Shown: positions 1 through 10,912, numbered from the stretch's first letter. The stretch: DNA of 64,000 nt from Acidobacteriota bacterium (GCA_005788175.1 SXYX01000014.1:151277-215276), one strand, 5' to 3'. Made by a program: numbers and translations. The notes: generated from the sequence alone by a model not told the origin.

Positions 1-864
1 AACTAGGTCCGGAATGGAAAATTCTGACTCATTCCATTCAAGAATGTCCTTGGTGAGTTTTATTTCCTCAACGCCTAGAGGCTCTCCATGAGCTTTAGAT
101 GTACCCTTTTTATTGGGAGATGGAAATCCAATTTGAGTCTTACAAATGATGAGAACGGGTTTCTTTTGTTGCTGGGCTTCTTTGAAAACCTCATTCAAGC
201 GAACAAGATCTTCTCCGTCTCTTGCTTCGATAACATGCCAACCATACGATTGAAACCGCTGAGAGACATTTTCTTTAAAAGCTAAATCAGTGCTGCCTTC
301 AATAGTAATTTCATTGTCATCCCACAATACAATTAATTTATGAAGACCTAAATGACCCGCGATGCTGGCAGATTCTTGTCCAACACCTTCCATCAAATCA
401 CCATCACTACAAAATGCGTAGGTAAAGTGATCTACAACTTTAAATCCGGGTTGATTAAATTTTTCAGATAGATATCGCTCGGCCATGGCGAGTCCTACCG
501 CATTTCCAAGACCTTGGCCGAGGGGACCAGTTGTTACTTCAACACCTGGCGTATATCCTACTTCAGGGTGGCCGGGAGTCTTAGAGTCTAATTGACGAAA
601 ATTTTTAAGATCCTCAATCGATAGGTCATAACCTGATAAAAAAAGGAGTGAATAAATCAACATAGAAGCATGGCCACAACTCAAAACAAAACGATCACGA
701 TCCATCCAATTGGGATTCCCTGGATTATGTTTAAGGAAATGGTGCCATAAAATATAGGCTGCTGGAGCTAGTGCCATCGGAGTCCCAGGATGGCCAGAGT
801 TTGCGCGTTGTACAGCGTCCATTGATAAGACGCGAATGGCATCAATACTTTTTTTCTCAATCAT
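1..864 (-). CDS. tkt: Transketolase, N-terminal part (cut by window edge)
   Basis: Not in the ORF track because no stop falls inside the window. Translating the minus strand from the ATG at 864 gives 288 uninterrupted codons beginning [16 protein letters not shown]. The thiamin-diphosphate half of transketolase is plain: '[13 protein letters not shown]' near the start, '[17 protein letters not shown]' in the middle, then '[18 protein letters not shown]' with the metal-binding 'DDNEITIEG'. The enzyme moves two-carbon ketol units between sugar phosphates in the pentose phosphate pathway. Upstream AGGAAA is a plausible ribosome site. The start is only 5 nt from the pyrG stop, so it should be the last known member of an argS-pyrG-tkt transcript. 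The pyrimidine and C-terminal domains lie outside the window. Confidence 0.95.
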   Translation of the reverse strand, partial: MIEKKSIDAIRVLSMDAVQRANSGHPGTPMALAPAAYILWHHFLKHNPGNPNWMDRDRFVLSCGHASMLIYSLLFLSGYDLSIEDLKNFRQLDSKTPGHPEVGYTPGVEVTTGPLGQGLGNAVGLAMAERYLSEKFNQPGFKVVDHFTYAFCSDGDLMEGVGQESASIAGHLGLHKLIVLWDDNEITIEGSTDLAFKENVSQRFQSYGWHVIEARDGEDLVRLNEVFKEAQQQKKPVLIICKTQIGFPSPNKKGTSKAHGEPLGVEEIKLTKDILEWNESEFSIPDLV

Positions 865-869
865 AAATA

Positions 870-2480
870 TTAATTTCCTGAATGAATACTCGCTTGTATG
901 AATGAAGTAAAGAGTGGGTGAGGATGTAGTGGTTTAGATTTAAATTCTGGATGAAACTGACAGGCTATAAAATGGGGGTGATTCGAAAGTTCAATCATCT
1001 CAATAAAGATGCCATCTGGGCTAATCCCAGAAAAACATAATCCGGCTGATTCAAACTGAGCCTTATAAGCATGATTAAATTCATAGCGATGACGATGGCG
1101 TTCACTGATTTCCAAGGACTGATATGCCTCATGAGCTTTAGTACCTTGGGTGAGTGAACAAGGGTAAGCACCTAAACGCATCGTTCCACCCATTTCTTCA
1201 ACGCCAACTAAATCTCGTAGTTTAAAAATGATTTTGTCCTCGGCATGTTCGTTGAATTCAGTACTATCAGCTTTAGTAAGATTCAAAACATTTCTGGCAA
1301 ATTCTATACAAGCCATTTGGAGGCCTAAACAAATACCAAAGAATGGGATTTTATTTTCTCGTGCGTATTGGATGGCACGAATCATTCCTCGAGTCCCTCG
1401 GATGCCGAAGCCTCCTGGCACTAAAATCCCATCTGAATTGACTAATAATTTTTGGTGGTCATCTTTTTCTAGCTGTTCTGCCTCAACCCATCGTAGTTGA
1501 ACATCGGCAGCATAACTATATCCCGCATGATAGAGACTTTCGATAAGACTCTTGTAGCTCTCTTTGAATTCAACATATTTTCCAACGATAGTGATGATAA
1601 CTGTTCTACTAGGATTATGAATACGATCGATTAGGTTTTTCCATGGAGTTAAATCTGGCTCACAACTTGTTAATCCCAGGAGTTCAGATATTTTTTGATG
1701 AATATTTTGTTGATGGAAATTAATTGGAACTTCATAAATAGAAGATACATCTTGTGCACTGAAAACAGCATCTTTGGTCACAGAACAAAATAAAGCAATC
1801 TTTTCTCGAAGATCATCTGGAAGAATCATATCGCCTCGACAGAGGAGAATATCAGGATGAAGACCAAGCGTTCGTAGTTCTCTTACGCTATGTTGTGTAG
1901 GTTTTGATTTTAGCTCACCAGCTGTTTTAATGTATGGAACATAGGTTAAATGAATATTTATTGCATTAGGTTTCCCTTTTTCATCTGATCCAATATCAAG
2001 ACGAAATTGACGAACTGCTTCAAGAAAGGGCTGGCTTTCGATATCACCAACGGTCCCTCCAATTTCAACAATGACAATATCTATATCTTTTGACACAGAA
2101 TGTATAGAATCTTTGATTTCATTCGTGACATGAGGAATAACTTGAACCGTTTTACCAAGATAGTCCCCTCTTCGTTCTTTATTAAGGACATTGTTATAAA
2201 CCCGACCAGCCGTCCACGTATGATTTTTTGTTGTCTGACTAGACGTAAAACGTTCATAGTGTCCTAGATCAAGATCCGTCTCAGCTCCATCATCTGTTAC
2301 AAATACTTCTCCATGTTGGAAAGGAGACATCGTTCCAGGATCGATATTTAAATATGGATCCATTTTCATGAGTGTAACTTTTAATCCTTTGGCTTCGAGA
2401 AGAGCTCCAATACTAGCAGAGGCAATTCCCTTTCCTAGGCTGCTGAGCACGCCACCAGTCACAAAAATATATTTAGCCAT
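870..2480 (-). CDS. pyrG: CTP synthase
   Basis: Makes CTP from UTP, ATP and glutamine in the cytoplasm. The N-terminal synthetase domain starts with '[20 protein letters not shown]'. The C-terminal class I glutamine amidotransferase domain shows the nucleophile loop '[11 protein letters not shown]' around residue 385 and the His/Glu pair in 'CQFHPEF'. I shorten the ORF by ten codons: the internal ATG at 2480 ([10 protein letters not shown]) is preceded by GAGGAG at good spacing and matches the family's usual start, giving 536 residues. The ORF-track start at 2510 would overlap argS. The gene sits 10 nt after argS and 5 nt before tkt. Confidence 0.97.
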   Translation of the reverse strand: MAKYIFVTGGVLSSLGKGIASASIGALLEAKGLKVTLMKMDPYLNIDPGTMSPFQHGEVFVTDDGAETDLDLGHYERFTSSQTTKNHTWTAGRVYNNVLNKERRGDYLGKTVQVIPHVTNEIKDSIHSVSKDIDIVIVEIGGTVGDIESQPFLEAVRQFRLDIGSDEKGKPNAINIHLTYVPYIKTAGELKSKPTQHSVRELRTLGLHPDILLCRGDMILPDDLREKIALFCSVTKDAVFSAQDVSSIYEVPINFHQQNIHQKISELLGLTSCEPDLTPWKNLIDRIHNPSRTVIITIVGKYVEFKESYKSLIESLYHAGYSYAADVQLRWVEAEQLEKDDHQKLLVNSDGILVPGGFGIRGTRGMIRAIQYARENKIPFFGICLGLQMACIEFARNVLNLTKADSTEFNEHAEDKIIFKLRDLVGVEEMGGTMRLGAYPCSLTQGTKAHEAYQSLEISERHRHRYEFNHAYKAQFESAGLCFSGISPDGIFIEMIELSNHPHFIACQFHPEFKSKPLHPHPLFTSFIQASIHSGN

Positions 2481-2490
2481 AGAAACTCCT

Positions 2491-4281
2491 CTACATTTCT
2501 GATGGGGCATGAATCCCCAGCCATCTTAAACCTTGGTTAATCACTCGAGCCGTTGCCAAACACAATAAAAGACGTGATTGTTTAATGGATTCAGATTGAT
2601 CGATATTGAGAATGGGCGAATCATTATAAAAAGCGCTGAACGATTTGGAAATAACCAGCAGTTGCCGCGCTAAGGATGTAGGAGATTGGCTGATCGCCGA
2701 AGCTTTAATCGCTAGTTCTAAACCATTTAATTCAAAAATCAAGTTTTGTGCTGAAGCGTGGTCAAGGCCCTCTAGTTTCTTTGGAACTTCGACGGATTCA
2801 TAATAAAGTCGTCCAAAATCCTCAACTCTAGGTATGGCCCATTCGGTCCAAGAGCCTGTAGCGCGTCTAAAAATTGAACAAATGCGGGCGTGAGCATATT
2901 GCACATAGGGTCCCGTATCGCCTTCAAAGGCTAAGATTTTATCCCACTCAAAAGTTATTGAAGTATTACGATCATTGAAAACATTAGCAAAGAATACAGC
3001 ACCTACTCCAAGCATTTCGGAAATTGCTGATTGATTATGAAGAGTTGGATTTTTAATACTAATAATTTTCTGAATACGATCCCGAGCTTCATTGAGAACA
3101 TCTTCAAGAAAGATGACATTACCTTTTCGGGTGCTCATTTTACCTTCTGGCAACGTAATGAGACCAAAAGGCACATGTGTTTGCTTATCTTTAAACCATG
3201 GATCAAGTTTATTGAGAATGGCAAATACTTGCTGAAAGTGAAAATTCTGCTCAGAGCCTGCTACATAAAAGCATCGAATATAATTCCATTTTTTCCTTCT
3301 AAATAAGGCAGCGGCAAGATCTCGTGAAGCGTAAATGCTTGTACCATCCCCTTTTTGTATTAGGCATGGGATTTCGAAGCCTTCATCTGATAAATCAACG
3401 ATCTTTGAACCACCGTCTCCTTCGCTTAATAGACCTCGCGACGTTAATGCATTCAAAACATCAGGGATTTGATCTTCATAGAAAGCTTCGCCATATTCAA
3501 GGGACTCAAAAGTAACACCCAGTCGATCGTAAATTCGATTAAATTCTATCAAAGACAAATCTCTAAACTTTTTCCAAAGCCTGCGTGCCTCGGGATCTTT
3601 GCTTTCGAGTTTTTTGAACCAAGCTCGACCCATTTCTCTGAGCGATACATCTTGCTCTTCTTTTTTATGAAAACGAATATAAAGTTGCAAAAGTCTATGC
3701 AGTGGAGTGATGGACTCCGAAGTACTTTCTGCGGCCCAAGGAAAGCTATCTTTCAGATCTGGGTTACTATCCTTCGCCCACAAATCATATGCAGCCAATA
3801 ATGTTCCGAACTGAGTCCCCCAATCACCAAGGTGATTGAGACGAATTACATCATAGCCCTCATAAGCGTAGATATTTGCTAAAGCATGCCCCAACATTGT
3901 GCTTCGAACATGTCCGATCGTAAATAATTTAGCAATATTAGGTGAACTATACTCCACTATAATTGAAGCATTCTTTTTTTCCTGTGAAGGAATCGGATAA
4001 TTCCCTAAAATGCTTGATAATGTTTCTTTCGTGCGAATTGATTCAGATAATCGAAGATTGAGATATGGTCCGACTGCTTCAATAGTGGCATCGGGGATAT
4101 TGATTTTAGACACCAGGGAAGACGCCAAGGCTTGAGGACTCATGCCCATGGATTTGGATGCTTTGAAACATGGAAAAGCAAGATCACCTTTCTGATAATC
4201 TTTTGGGCGCTCTAAGGCAACTTCTTGGGACGGCATAGCGAGCCCTAATTGCTCTGCAAAAGCCTTCTTAAATCCTTGCAC
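2491..4281 (-). CDS. argS: Arginyl-tRNA synthetase
   Basis: Class I synthetase that charges tRNA-Arg. Near residue 110 the ATP-binding signature reads 'SPNIAKLFTIGHVRST', a T-I-G-H form of HIGH resembling the S-M-G-H form known in many bacterial ArgRS. The second signature is 'KMSTRKGNVI'. The C-terminal part ends in the helical anticodon-binding domain ('ATARVINQGLRWLGI'). 596 residues is normal for the family. The start is GTG, preceded by GGGGGC; an ATG seven nt upstream is out of frame. First gene of argS-pyrG-tkt; its promoter should lie in the 179-nt divergent spacer shared with rpsT. Confidence 0.96.
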   Translation of the reverse strand: MQGFKKAFAEQLGLAMPSQEVALERPKDYQKGDLAFPCFKASKSMGMSPQALASSLVSKINIPDATIEAVGPYLNLRLSESIRTKETLSSILGNYPIPSQEKKNASIIVEYSSPNIAKLFTIGHVRSTMLGHALANIYAYEGYDVIRLNHLGDWGTQFGTLLAAYDLWAKDSNPDLKDSFPWAAESTSESITPLHRLLQLYIRFHKKEEQDVSLREMGRAWFKKLESKDPEARRLWKKFRDLSLIEFNRIYDRLGVTFESLEYGEAFYEDQIPDVLNALTSRGLLSEGDGGSKIVDLSDEGFEIPCLIQKGDGTSIYASRDLAAALFRRKKWNYIRCFYVAGSEQNFHFQQVFAILNKLDPWFKDKQTHVPFGLITLPEGKMSTRKGNVIFLEDVLNEARDRIQKIISIKNPTLHNQSAISEMLGVGAVFFANVFNDRNTSITFEWDKILAFEGDTGPYVQYAHARICSIFRRATGSWTEWAIPRVEDFGRLYYESVEVPKKLEGLDHASAQNLIFELNGLELAIKASAISQSPTSLARQLLVISKSFSAFYNDSPILNIDQSESIKQSRLLLCLATARVINQGLRWLGIHAPSEM

Positions 4282-4460
4282 GCATTGCCCCCTGTGATCA
4301 CTGTGGAGGTCAATCGCCTCCCTTTAGAATGCCCTATTTACAATCTTTCTTAAAGTCCCTAATAGGGTGGCTAATGCGAAATAGTATTAATCGAGGCCTA
4401 TTCATAGGTTAGGATTAAATTTCGGTATAAATTCCCTTCAGCCTACTCCTTGGAGACCCT
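4282..4460. promoter_or_regulatory. Divergent spacer argS / rpsT
   Basis: A 179-nt AT-rich gap between two divergent genes must hold both promoters. For rpsT I see an extended A/T stretch with TATAAA about 35 nt before the ATG, without a convincing -35 box at 17 nt. A short inverted repeat CCCTAATAGGG lies near the middle. No ORF or RNA gene is visible. The promoter assignment is inference from position. Confidence 0.4.
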
Positions 4461-4724
4461 ATGGCTAATATAAAATCTGCTGCTAAAAAAGCCCGTCGTG
4501 ATGTAAAAGCCCGACTTCGCAATCGCGGCTCTAGATCTTCCTTAAAAACCCAACTGAAGTCTTTTGATGCTCTAATACTTTCTGGCAATCGTGCTGAAGC
4601 GCTTAAGCTTTTGCCCGCTATTTTTGGACTGGTGGATAGAGCTCAAAAAACAGGTCTAATACATAAGAATGCAGCCAACCGAAAAAAATCCCGTTTGAGT
4701 ATTAAGGTCAAAAAGCTCAAATAA
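4461..4724 (+). CDS. rpsT: Small ribosomal subunit protein bS20
   Basis: 87-residue, very basic protein starting 'MANIKSAAKKARRDVKAR', with 'IHKNAANRKKSRL' near the C-terminus. Both are signatures of bS20, which binds 16S rRNA early in 30S assembly. GGAG sits 6 nt before the ATG. It is monocistronic: upstream is the divergent argS, and 5 nt downstream is the convergent stop of the deoxyhypusine-synthase-like gene. No terminator hairpin fits between them, so the two transcripts must overlap. Confidence 0.97.
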   Translation: MANIKSAAKKARRDVKARLRNRGSRSSLKTQLKSFDALILSGNRAEALKLLPAIFGLVDRAQKTGLIHKNAANRKKSRLSIKVKKLK

Positions 4725-4729
4725 AATTC

Positions 4730-5707
4730 TTACCAACCAAGAATATGAGCAAATATAAGTGGGGCGACAATTGTTGCATCACTTTCAATGATGTACTTGG
4801 GCGTTTTGGGTCCAAGCTTACCCCACGTTATCTTTTCATTGGGGGTCGCACCCGAATAGGATCCATAGCTTGTTGTACTGTCACTAATTTGACAGAAGTA
4901 TCCCCATAATTTCGCCTTGATTTTCAGATCTTGATGCAACATAGGAACCACGCAGATAGGAAAGTCTCCAGCAATTCCTCCTCCGATTTGAAACATGCCT
5001 AAGGTATGGCGTCGAGTAACTTCCTGATAGTGTTTGGCAAGCCAAGTCATGTATTGAATACCCGTTTTAACAGTATGTACATTCTTAACCTCTCCTCTAT
5101 AAACAGCTGCAGCATACATATTACCAAGCGTGCTGTCCTCCCAACCCGGAACAATAATGGGGATATTTTTTTCGGCAGCAGCTATCATCCAAGAGTCCTT
5201 AGGATTAATTTGATAGTATTTTTTGAGTAAACCTTTCTCGAGTATTCTCATGAAGAATTCATGAGGGAAATAACTTTCACCTGACCGATCAGCCGTTGTC
5301 CATTCCTTTAGCATAACTTTTTCGATTCGTCGCATCGCTTCAGCTTCAGGAATACATGTGTCAGTAACTCGATTCATATGGCGACGATAAAGTTTTTCCT
5401 CATCGGCAGGCGTTAGTTCGCGGTAGTTCGGCACTCGTACATAATGATCATGCGCTACTAAATTGAAGATATCTTCCTCAAGATTTGCACCTGTACATAC
5501 AATGAGATGGATTTTATCCTTTCGAATCATCTCAGCGAGCGAGCGTCCAAGCTCTGCTGTGCTCATGGCACCTGCCAAAGTCATCATCATTTTCCCATCA
5601 CGCTTCAAAAAATCGTTATAGCCCTCGGCAGCATCAACAAGAGCTGCTGCATTGAAGTGTCGAAAGTGGTATTCGATGAATTTCCCTATGGGTCCTTTTT
5701 TTCTCAT
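4730..5707 (-). CDS. Deoxyhypusine synthase-family protein
   Basis: 325 residues, homologous along its length to deoxyhypusine synthase. Seen: the NAD/spermidine-site segments 'TGANLEEDIFN', 'IPIIVPGWEDSTLGNMY', 'MFQIGGGIAGDFP', and 'SGATPNEKITWGKLGP' with the catalytic Lys of the WGK motif at residue 297. The eukaryotic and archaeal enzyme transfers aminobutyl from spermidine to a lysine of eIF5A/aIF5A. Bacteria lack that substrate, and some bacterial members make homospermidine or other polyamines instead. A polyamine reaction is therefore my inference. It is the last gene of a minus-strand cluster with the mannose genes (28-nt gap), and AGAGG precedes its ATG. The EF-P encoded at 25184 has no Lys at the canonical position, so EF-P is an unlikely target. 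Confidence 0.88.
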   Translation of the reverse strand: MRKKGPIGKFIEYHFRHFNAAALVDAAEGYNDFLKRDGKMMMTLAGAMSTAELGRSLAEMIRKDKIHLIVCTGANLEEDIFNLVAHDHYVRVPNYRELTPADEEKLYRRHMNRVTDTCIPEAEAMRRIEKVMLKEWTTADRSGESYFPHEFFMRILEKGLLKKYYQINPKDSWMIAAAEKNIPIIVPGWEDSTLGNMYAAAVYRGEVKNVHTVKTGIQYMTWLAKHYQEVTRRHTLGMFQIGGGIAGDFPICVVPMLHQDLKIKAKLWGYFCQISDSTTSYGSYSGATPNEKITWGKLGPKTPKYIIESDATIVAPLIFAHILGW

Positions 5708-5735
5708 ATCAAATTACCTCTCATCGCAATATAAA

Positions 5736-6098
5736 CTAACTCGTTCTTCCATAATCATCTTCTATGCGCTCGATATCACGCTCATCAAAGGTTCCAAAAC
5801 TGATTTCGAGGATCCTGACAGGATGTAGATGGCTCTCAGGGCAACTCAAACGATGCAACGAACCGAGAGGAAGCCAAAGGGAGTCACCGATTGAGGGTCG
5901 ATGGAGTTGCCCATCAATTTCGATAATAGCTCCTGCATCTAGTGCGACCCACATCTCATTGCGGTGTTCATGTTTTTGCAAACTAAGTTGATGTCCCGGA
6001 TTACAAGTTAGGATTTTCACAGTACTTTTTTCATTCAAACTATATTGATCGAAACTACCCCATGGCTTATCTACATGTAAGGATTTAGGCTGGTCCAT
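5736..6098 (-). CDS. Mannose-6-phosphate isomerase, type II cupin domain (stand-alone)
   Basis: A 120-residue single cupin domain. 'KPWGSFDQYSL' followed by 'GHQLSLQKHEHRNEMWVAL' and 'GDSLWLPLGSLHRLSCPE' match the C-terminal isomerase domain of bifunctional ManC/AlgA/XanB proteins, with the metal-binding His/Glu set. It should interconvert fructose-6-P and mannose-6-P. Here it is a separate gene 23 nt downstream of the guanylyltransferase, so the usual fused enzyme is split into two polypeptides. AGAGG precedes the ATG. The alternative, a non-catalytic sugar-binding cupin, is less likely given the neighbour. Confidence 0.85.
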   Translation of the reverse strand: MDQPKSLHVDKPWGSFDQYSLNEKSTVKILTCNPGHQLSLQKHEHRNEMWVALDAGAIIEIDGQLHRPSIGDSLWLPLGSLHRLSCPESHLHPVRILEISFGTFDERDIERIEDDYGRTS

Positions 6099-6121
6099 TA
6101 AAAAACCTCTTGTATCTTAAT

Positions 6122-7186
6122 CTAAAGTAAATTGACTTGATCTTGTTGCTTTAGTTTTTCAACAACCTCTTTAACAGATTGAGTCTGATCTTTATGGCAA
6201 ATCAATAATGCATCTTGACTGTCAACTATAATCAGATCTTCAACACCCACTAAAGCCACCAAGCGATCTGTACCAAAGACAGTTGTATTAGAACTGTTAA
6301 GGAACAGGGTCGAACCTTCAGATCCGTTTCCCTCACCGTCTTTTGGCACAAACGAACTTGCAGCTTCCCATGAACCAACATCTGACCAGGGAAATTGAGC
6401 GACTAGAACAGAAACACTTGAGGATTTTTCAATAACTTGAATATCAATGGGCTCTGCTTTAATTTGACTATAAATTCTATTTAATTTTACAATATTACTC
6501 CCGTCCTTTTTCCATTCATCTAAGAGTTTTAGCCCTGAGGGAGAATGTTCAAGAAATGCTGTGCGTAGGGTCTTGAAAGACCAGACAAATATGCCAGCAT
6601 TCCATAACTGGTGAGGATCTTTGAGATATTCTATCGCTTGTTCGAGCAATGGCTTTTCTCTGAACGACTTTACTTTAGAAATTCCTTGAGTATTCTCGGC
6701 TTCAATATATCCATATCCTGTTTCGGGATGGGTAGGATGGACTCCAAAGACTACGATGTTGTCTGTGGTATCGGCATGACTCACTGCAGTATGAATATTT
6801 TTGTGAAAGATCTCAGTATCGCCAATCCAGTGATCAGCGCTTAATACAACCATAATTCCTTCGGATGCGCGCGACTCAAGCATAGTCAACGCTAAAGCTA
6901 GGCAGGGGCCGGTATTACGCCCTTGAGGTTCGACTAAGATATTGTCGACTGGAAGGTTGGGAAGGGTTTTTTTTGTTGTAGGTACCAGATCTTCAGTTGT
7001 AATGACATAGATATGATCGAGGTCAACTAAACCGTTAATTCTATTCACCGTGGTCTTCAGTAAACTTTCCGACCCGACAATATTTATAAATTGCTTGGGC
7101 TCTTGACGTCTCGATCGAGGCCAAAAGCGTGTGCCTCGGCCGCCAGCCATAATCACAACGAAAACGTTCGAACTTAGTGAGGACAT
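6122..7186 (-). CDS. manC: Mannose-1-phosphate guanylyltransferase
   Basis: 354 residues of the nucleotidyltransferase fold. 'MAGGRGTRFWPRSRR' is the GTP-binding signature loop, 'SFREKP' holds the catalytic Lys, and 'LWNAGIFVW' is the conserved mannose-side motif. It makes GDP-mannose from mannose-1-P and GTP, a precursor for O-antigen, capsule or exopolysaccharide. The protein ends where the nucleotidyltransferase and its short beta-helix end; the cupin isomerase is a separate downstream gene. No clear Shine-Dalgarno is visible before the ATG, which lies 11 nt after the stop of the small secreted-protein gene, so coupling is possible. Confidence 0.93.
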   Translation of the reverse strand: MSSLSSNVFVVIMAGGRGTRFWPRSRRQEPKQFINIVGSESLLKTTVNRINGLVDLDHIYVITTEDLVPTTKKTLPNLPVDNILVEPQGRNTGPCLALALTMLESRASEGIMVVLSADHWIGDTEIFHKNIHTAVSHADTTDNIVVFGVHPTHPETGYGYIEAENTQGISKVKSFREKPLLEQAIEYLKDPHQLWNAGIFVWSFKTLRTAFLEHSPSGLKLLDEWKKDGSNIVKLNRIYSQIKAEPIDIQVIEKSSSVSVLVAQFPWSDVGSWEAASSFVPKDGEGNGSEGSTLFLNSSNTTVFGTDRLVALVGVEDLIIVDSQDALLICHKDQTQSVKEVVEKLKQQDQVNLL

Positions 7187-7197
7187 AAATGCGCGAG

Positions 7198-7470
7198 TTA
7201 TCTCGCTACCTTAGCCTTTGGTTGGGGTGGTGATTTCTTTGAGATAGTTGATTTCTTAGTCGGCCTTTTTTTTCTATTTTGAGTGACCCGTGCTTTGCGA
7301 CGGAGGTCTTTGGGACTTGTTTTAATGGTTGGTAATGGAGGGGGTTCTAGAATGGCCCTCGGAATTGGCGGTAGATCTTTATAGTTCGATGAATTGATTA
7401 CTGGATCCTGCCCAAATAAAAGGCTGGTCATTAGGCAACCAACAAGGGAGATTGTAGTTATTTTCTTCAT
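7198..7470 (-). CDS. Small secreted basic, Pro/Lys-rich protein
   Basis: I do not recognise this 90-residue protein. It begins with a clear signal peptide (KK, then a hydrophobic stretch, then 'SLLFGQDP' as probable cleavage region). The mature part is proline-rich ('PPIPRAILEPPPLP') and its last 40 residues are very basic (RRKAR, RKKRPTKK, SKKSP). No Cys remains after cleavage. It heads the manC-isomerase-DHS cluster with an 11-nt gap. A TATCTT box exactly 6 nt before the ATG, and no Shine-Dalgarno, suggest a leaderless start. Binding to an acidic polymer such as a polysaccharide or peptidoglycan is speculation from composition only. Confidence 0.65.
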   Translation of the reverse strand: MKKITTISLVGCLMTSLLFGQDPVINSSNYKDLPPIPRAILEPPPLPTIKTSPKDLRRKARVTQNRKKRPTKKSTISKKSPPQPKAKVAR

Positions 7471-7643
7471 ACTCTAAAGATATCAACATTAATAAAAGCA
7501 AAGAAGTATTGCTTTACTTAGGGTGATTTTGTTGGTTCAAGAAGGGGGCGATCGACCATATCTTGGACATCAATACAGTCTAGAGAGGTCGGCTTTGTTT
7601 GGAGTAAACTGAGGCTCAACACATAGTTAGTCATGGAGCATAA
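7471..7643. promoter_or_regulatory. Divergent spacer upstream of thiC
   Basis: 173 nt between two divergent genes. The left end has the TATCTT box for the minus-strand gene and an inverted repeat AAAGCAA...TTGCTTT near 7495-7516. I looked for a TPP riboswitch before thiC (CUGAGA and ACCUGAU cores) and did not find one. Only a modest CGACC/GGTCG pairing is present. No RNA gene seen. Confidence 0.35.
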
Positions 7644-9458
<1,815 letters not shown>

Positions 9459-9461
9459 TTC

Positions 9462-9920
9462 GTGAATGATATAGAACAAGATTCGATTGATGATTTCTTT
9501 ATTAGTGTACGTGCCCATATCAAAAATTCATCAGATAGAGATCGGGCAATCCGAGTCGTTGAGGCATGGAGAGCTGCCTGGGTAGGCAAGAATAAGAGTA
9601 TTAGTGCCACGCACTCGGGGCATGGAAGTTTTCTCCATTTCAATTTATTTCTGAGTAATCAGTGGTGTCACGCTTTTGCTTTTAGATCTATACCTCGTCA
9701 AGGTATGAGCTTGCGTGGTCCAGACCCTGATCGGATGAGGCGTTCACACAAGATGAAGGCAAATCCTCTAAACAGAGCGTCTCTAGATCAGCTTTTTGAG
9801 GACTGGAGTCAGTATCCCGAGGGGCGACCTGCAGGTAATGCAATCGAGTTTTTCATCGATGAAACCCCAGATACAACATGGTCTGCGTGCCTTGAGGCTG
9901 TTCGGGTAAGACTTGGTTAA
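9462..9920 (+). CDS. Uncharacterised protein coupled to thiC
   Basis: 152 residues I do not recognise. It starts with GTG three nt after the thiC stop and has no own Shine-Dalgarno, so translation is probably coupled. It is soluble, with no signal or membrane segment. Visible are 'VEAWRAAWVGKNKSI', several His/Trp residues ('SGHGSFLHFNLF', 'NQWCHAFAF') and an Arg-rich centre ('RGPDPDRMRRSHKMK'). Its last 4 nt overlap the convergent moaA stop. Position suggests a link to thiamin metabolism, but that rests on position alone. Confidence 0.7.
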   Translation: MNDIEQDSIDDFFISVRAHIKNSSDRDRAIRVVEAWRAAWVGKNKSISATHSGHGSFLHFNLFLSNQWCHAFAFRSIPRQGMSLRGPDPDRMRRSHKMKANPLNRASLDQLFEDWSQYPEGRPAGNAIEFFIDETPDTTWSACLEAVRVRLG

Positions 9921-10912
9921 CCACCTATGCGACTCATCTCAATTCTAGGTTGATGATTCATTTCAGCTCGCAACTCAGAATATCGATCATCTCTTTGTGA
10001 CCATTGTGTAGCCATTAGATCAGTAAGAACATTCAAATCACAAAAGTTTCTTAAAGAACTTTTGAGATCAAGGCCATTAGCAGAAAATAAACAGGTATAA
10101 AAAAATCCGTCGGCAGTCAGTCGACCACGATCGCAGCCACCACAAAAGGCTTCACTGACAGAATTAATAAAACCTACCTTACCTAAACCATCTTCATAAA
10201 TCCATTCTCGAGCAACGTGATTGGTAGGTTGCGGAACAGATCTTAGAGGCCATATTTCATGTATCATTTTTTGAATCTGCTTTCCATAGACAACTTGATC
10301 CTTAGACCACTGATTAGTTTGGCCGACATCCATAAATTCAATAAAGCGTAACCATAATCCCTGAGTTCGTGCAAAATGAACGAGAGGTAATATCTCTTGT
10401 TCATTTATATTTTTTTGAATCACAGCATTAATTTTTATACCTTTAAACCCAATCTGTTGAGCTGCCCTGAGTCCTTCTAGGACCTTCTGAATACTCATGG
10501 CTGTACCTGAGATCTTTTTAAAGAGGGTATCGTCGAGGGTATCTAGACTTACTGTCACGCGATTAAGACCTGCTTGATAGAGGGCTTCGGCTTGTTCCTC
10601 TAACAATAAGCCATTCGTGGTTATGGCAATTTCCTCGATGCCCAAGGATTTAAGGTTCGCAACCAATTGGTAAAGATTCGGACGCAATAGCGGTTCACCA
10701 CCCGTCAATCTTATCTTCCTAACCCCAAGGTTCATGGCGCATTTGACGACAGACTTAATTTCATCAAAGGTTAAAATGTCAGCATGTTTAAGATAAGTAT
10801 AGTTTTTATCAAAAATATCAGCGGGCATACAGTAGGTACACCTTAAATTACAACGATCAAGAACAGAAACTCTCAACGCAGTAATGGGTCGGCCAATTCG
10901 ATCCTGTAGCAT
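9917..10912 (-). CDS. moaA: GTP 3',8-cyclase (molybdopterin synthesis)
   Basis: Radical-SAM enzyme for the first step of molybdenum cofactor synthesis. The N-terminal cluster is CX3CX2C ('CNLRCTYC', residues 21, 25, 28). The second, GTP-binding cluster is Cys257, Cys260 and Cys274 in 'FCGGCDRGRLTADG'. The C-terminus ends in the Gly-Gly tail ('SRIGG') needed for activity in this family. 331 residues is normal. AGGA lies 7 nt before the ATG. It follows the 2OG oxygenase gene by 46 nt. No other moa, moe or mog gene is nearby apart from the ThiF/MoeB-type enzyme at 18646. Confidence 0.96.
   Translation of the reverse strand: MLQDRIGRPITALRVSVLDRCNLRCTYCMPADIFDKNYTYLKHADILTFDEIKSVVKCAMNLGVRKIRLTGGEPLLRPNLYQLVANLKSLGIEEIAITTNGLLLEEQAEALYQAGLNRVTVSLDTLDDTLFKKISGTAMSIQKVLEGLRAAQQIGFKGIKINAVIQKNINEQEILPLVHFARTQGLWLRFIEFMDVGQTNQWSKDQVVYGKQIQKMIHEIWPLRSVPQPTNHVAREWIYEDGLGKVGFINSVSEAFCGGCDRGRLTADGFFYTCLFSANGLDLKSSLRNFCDLNVLTDLMATQWSQRDDRYSELRAEMNHQPRIEMSRIGG

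Noticed and set aside
3890-3990. ArgRS HIGH motif reads T-I-G-H, first considered as a damaged active site
   Set aside because: S-M-G-H-type variants of this motif are normal in many bacterial ArgRS enzymes, and KMSTRKGN is intact.
7471-7643. Possible TPP riboswitch before thiC
   Set aside because: The conserved CUGAGA and ACCUGAU cores and the two-arm layout are missing.
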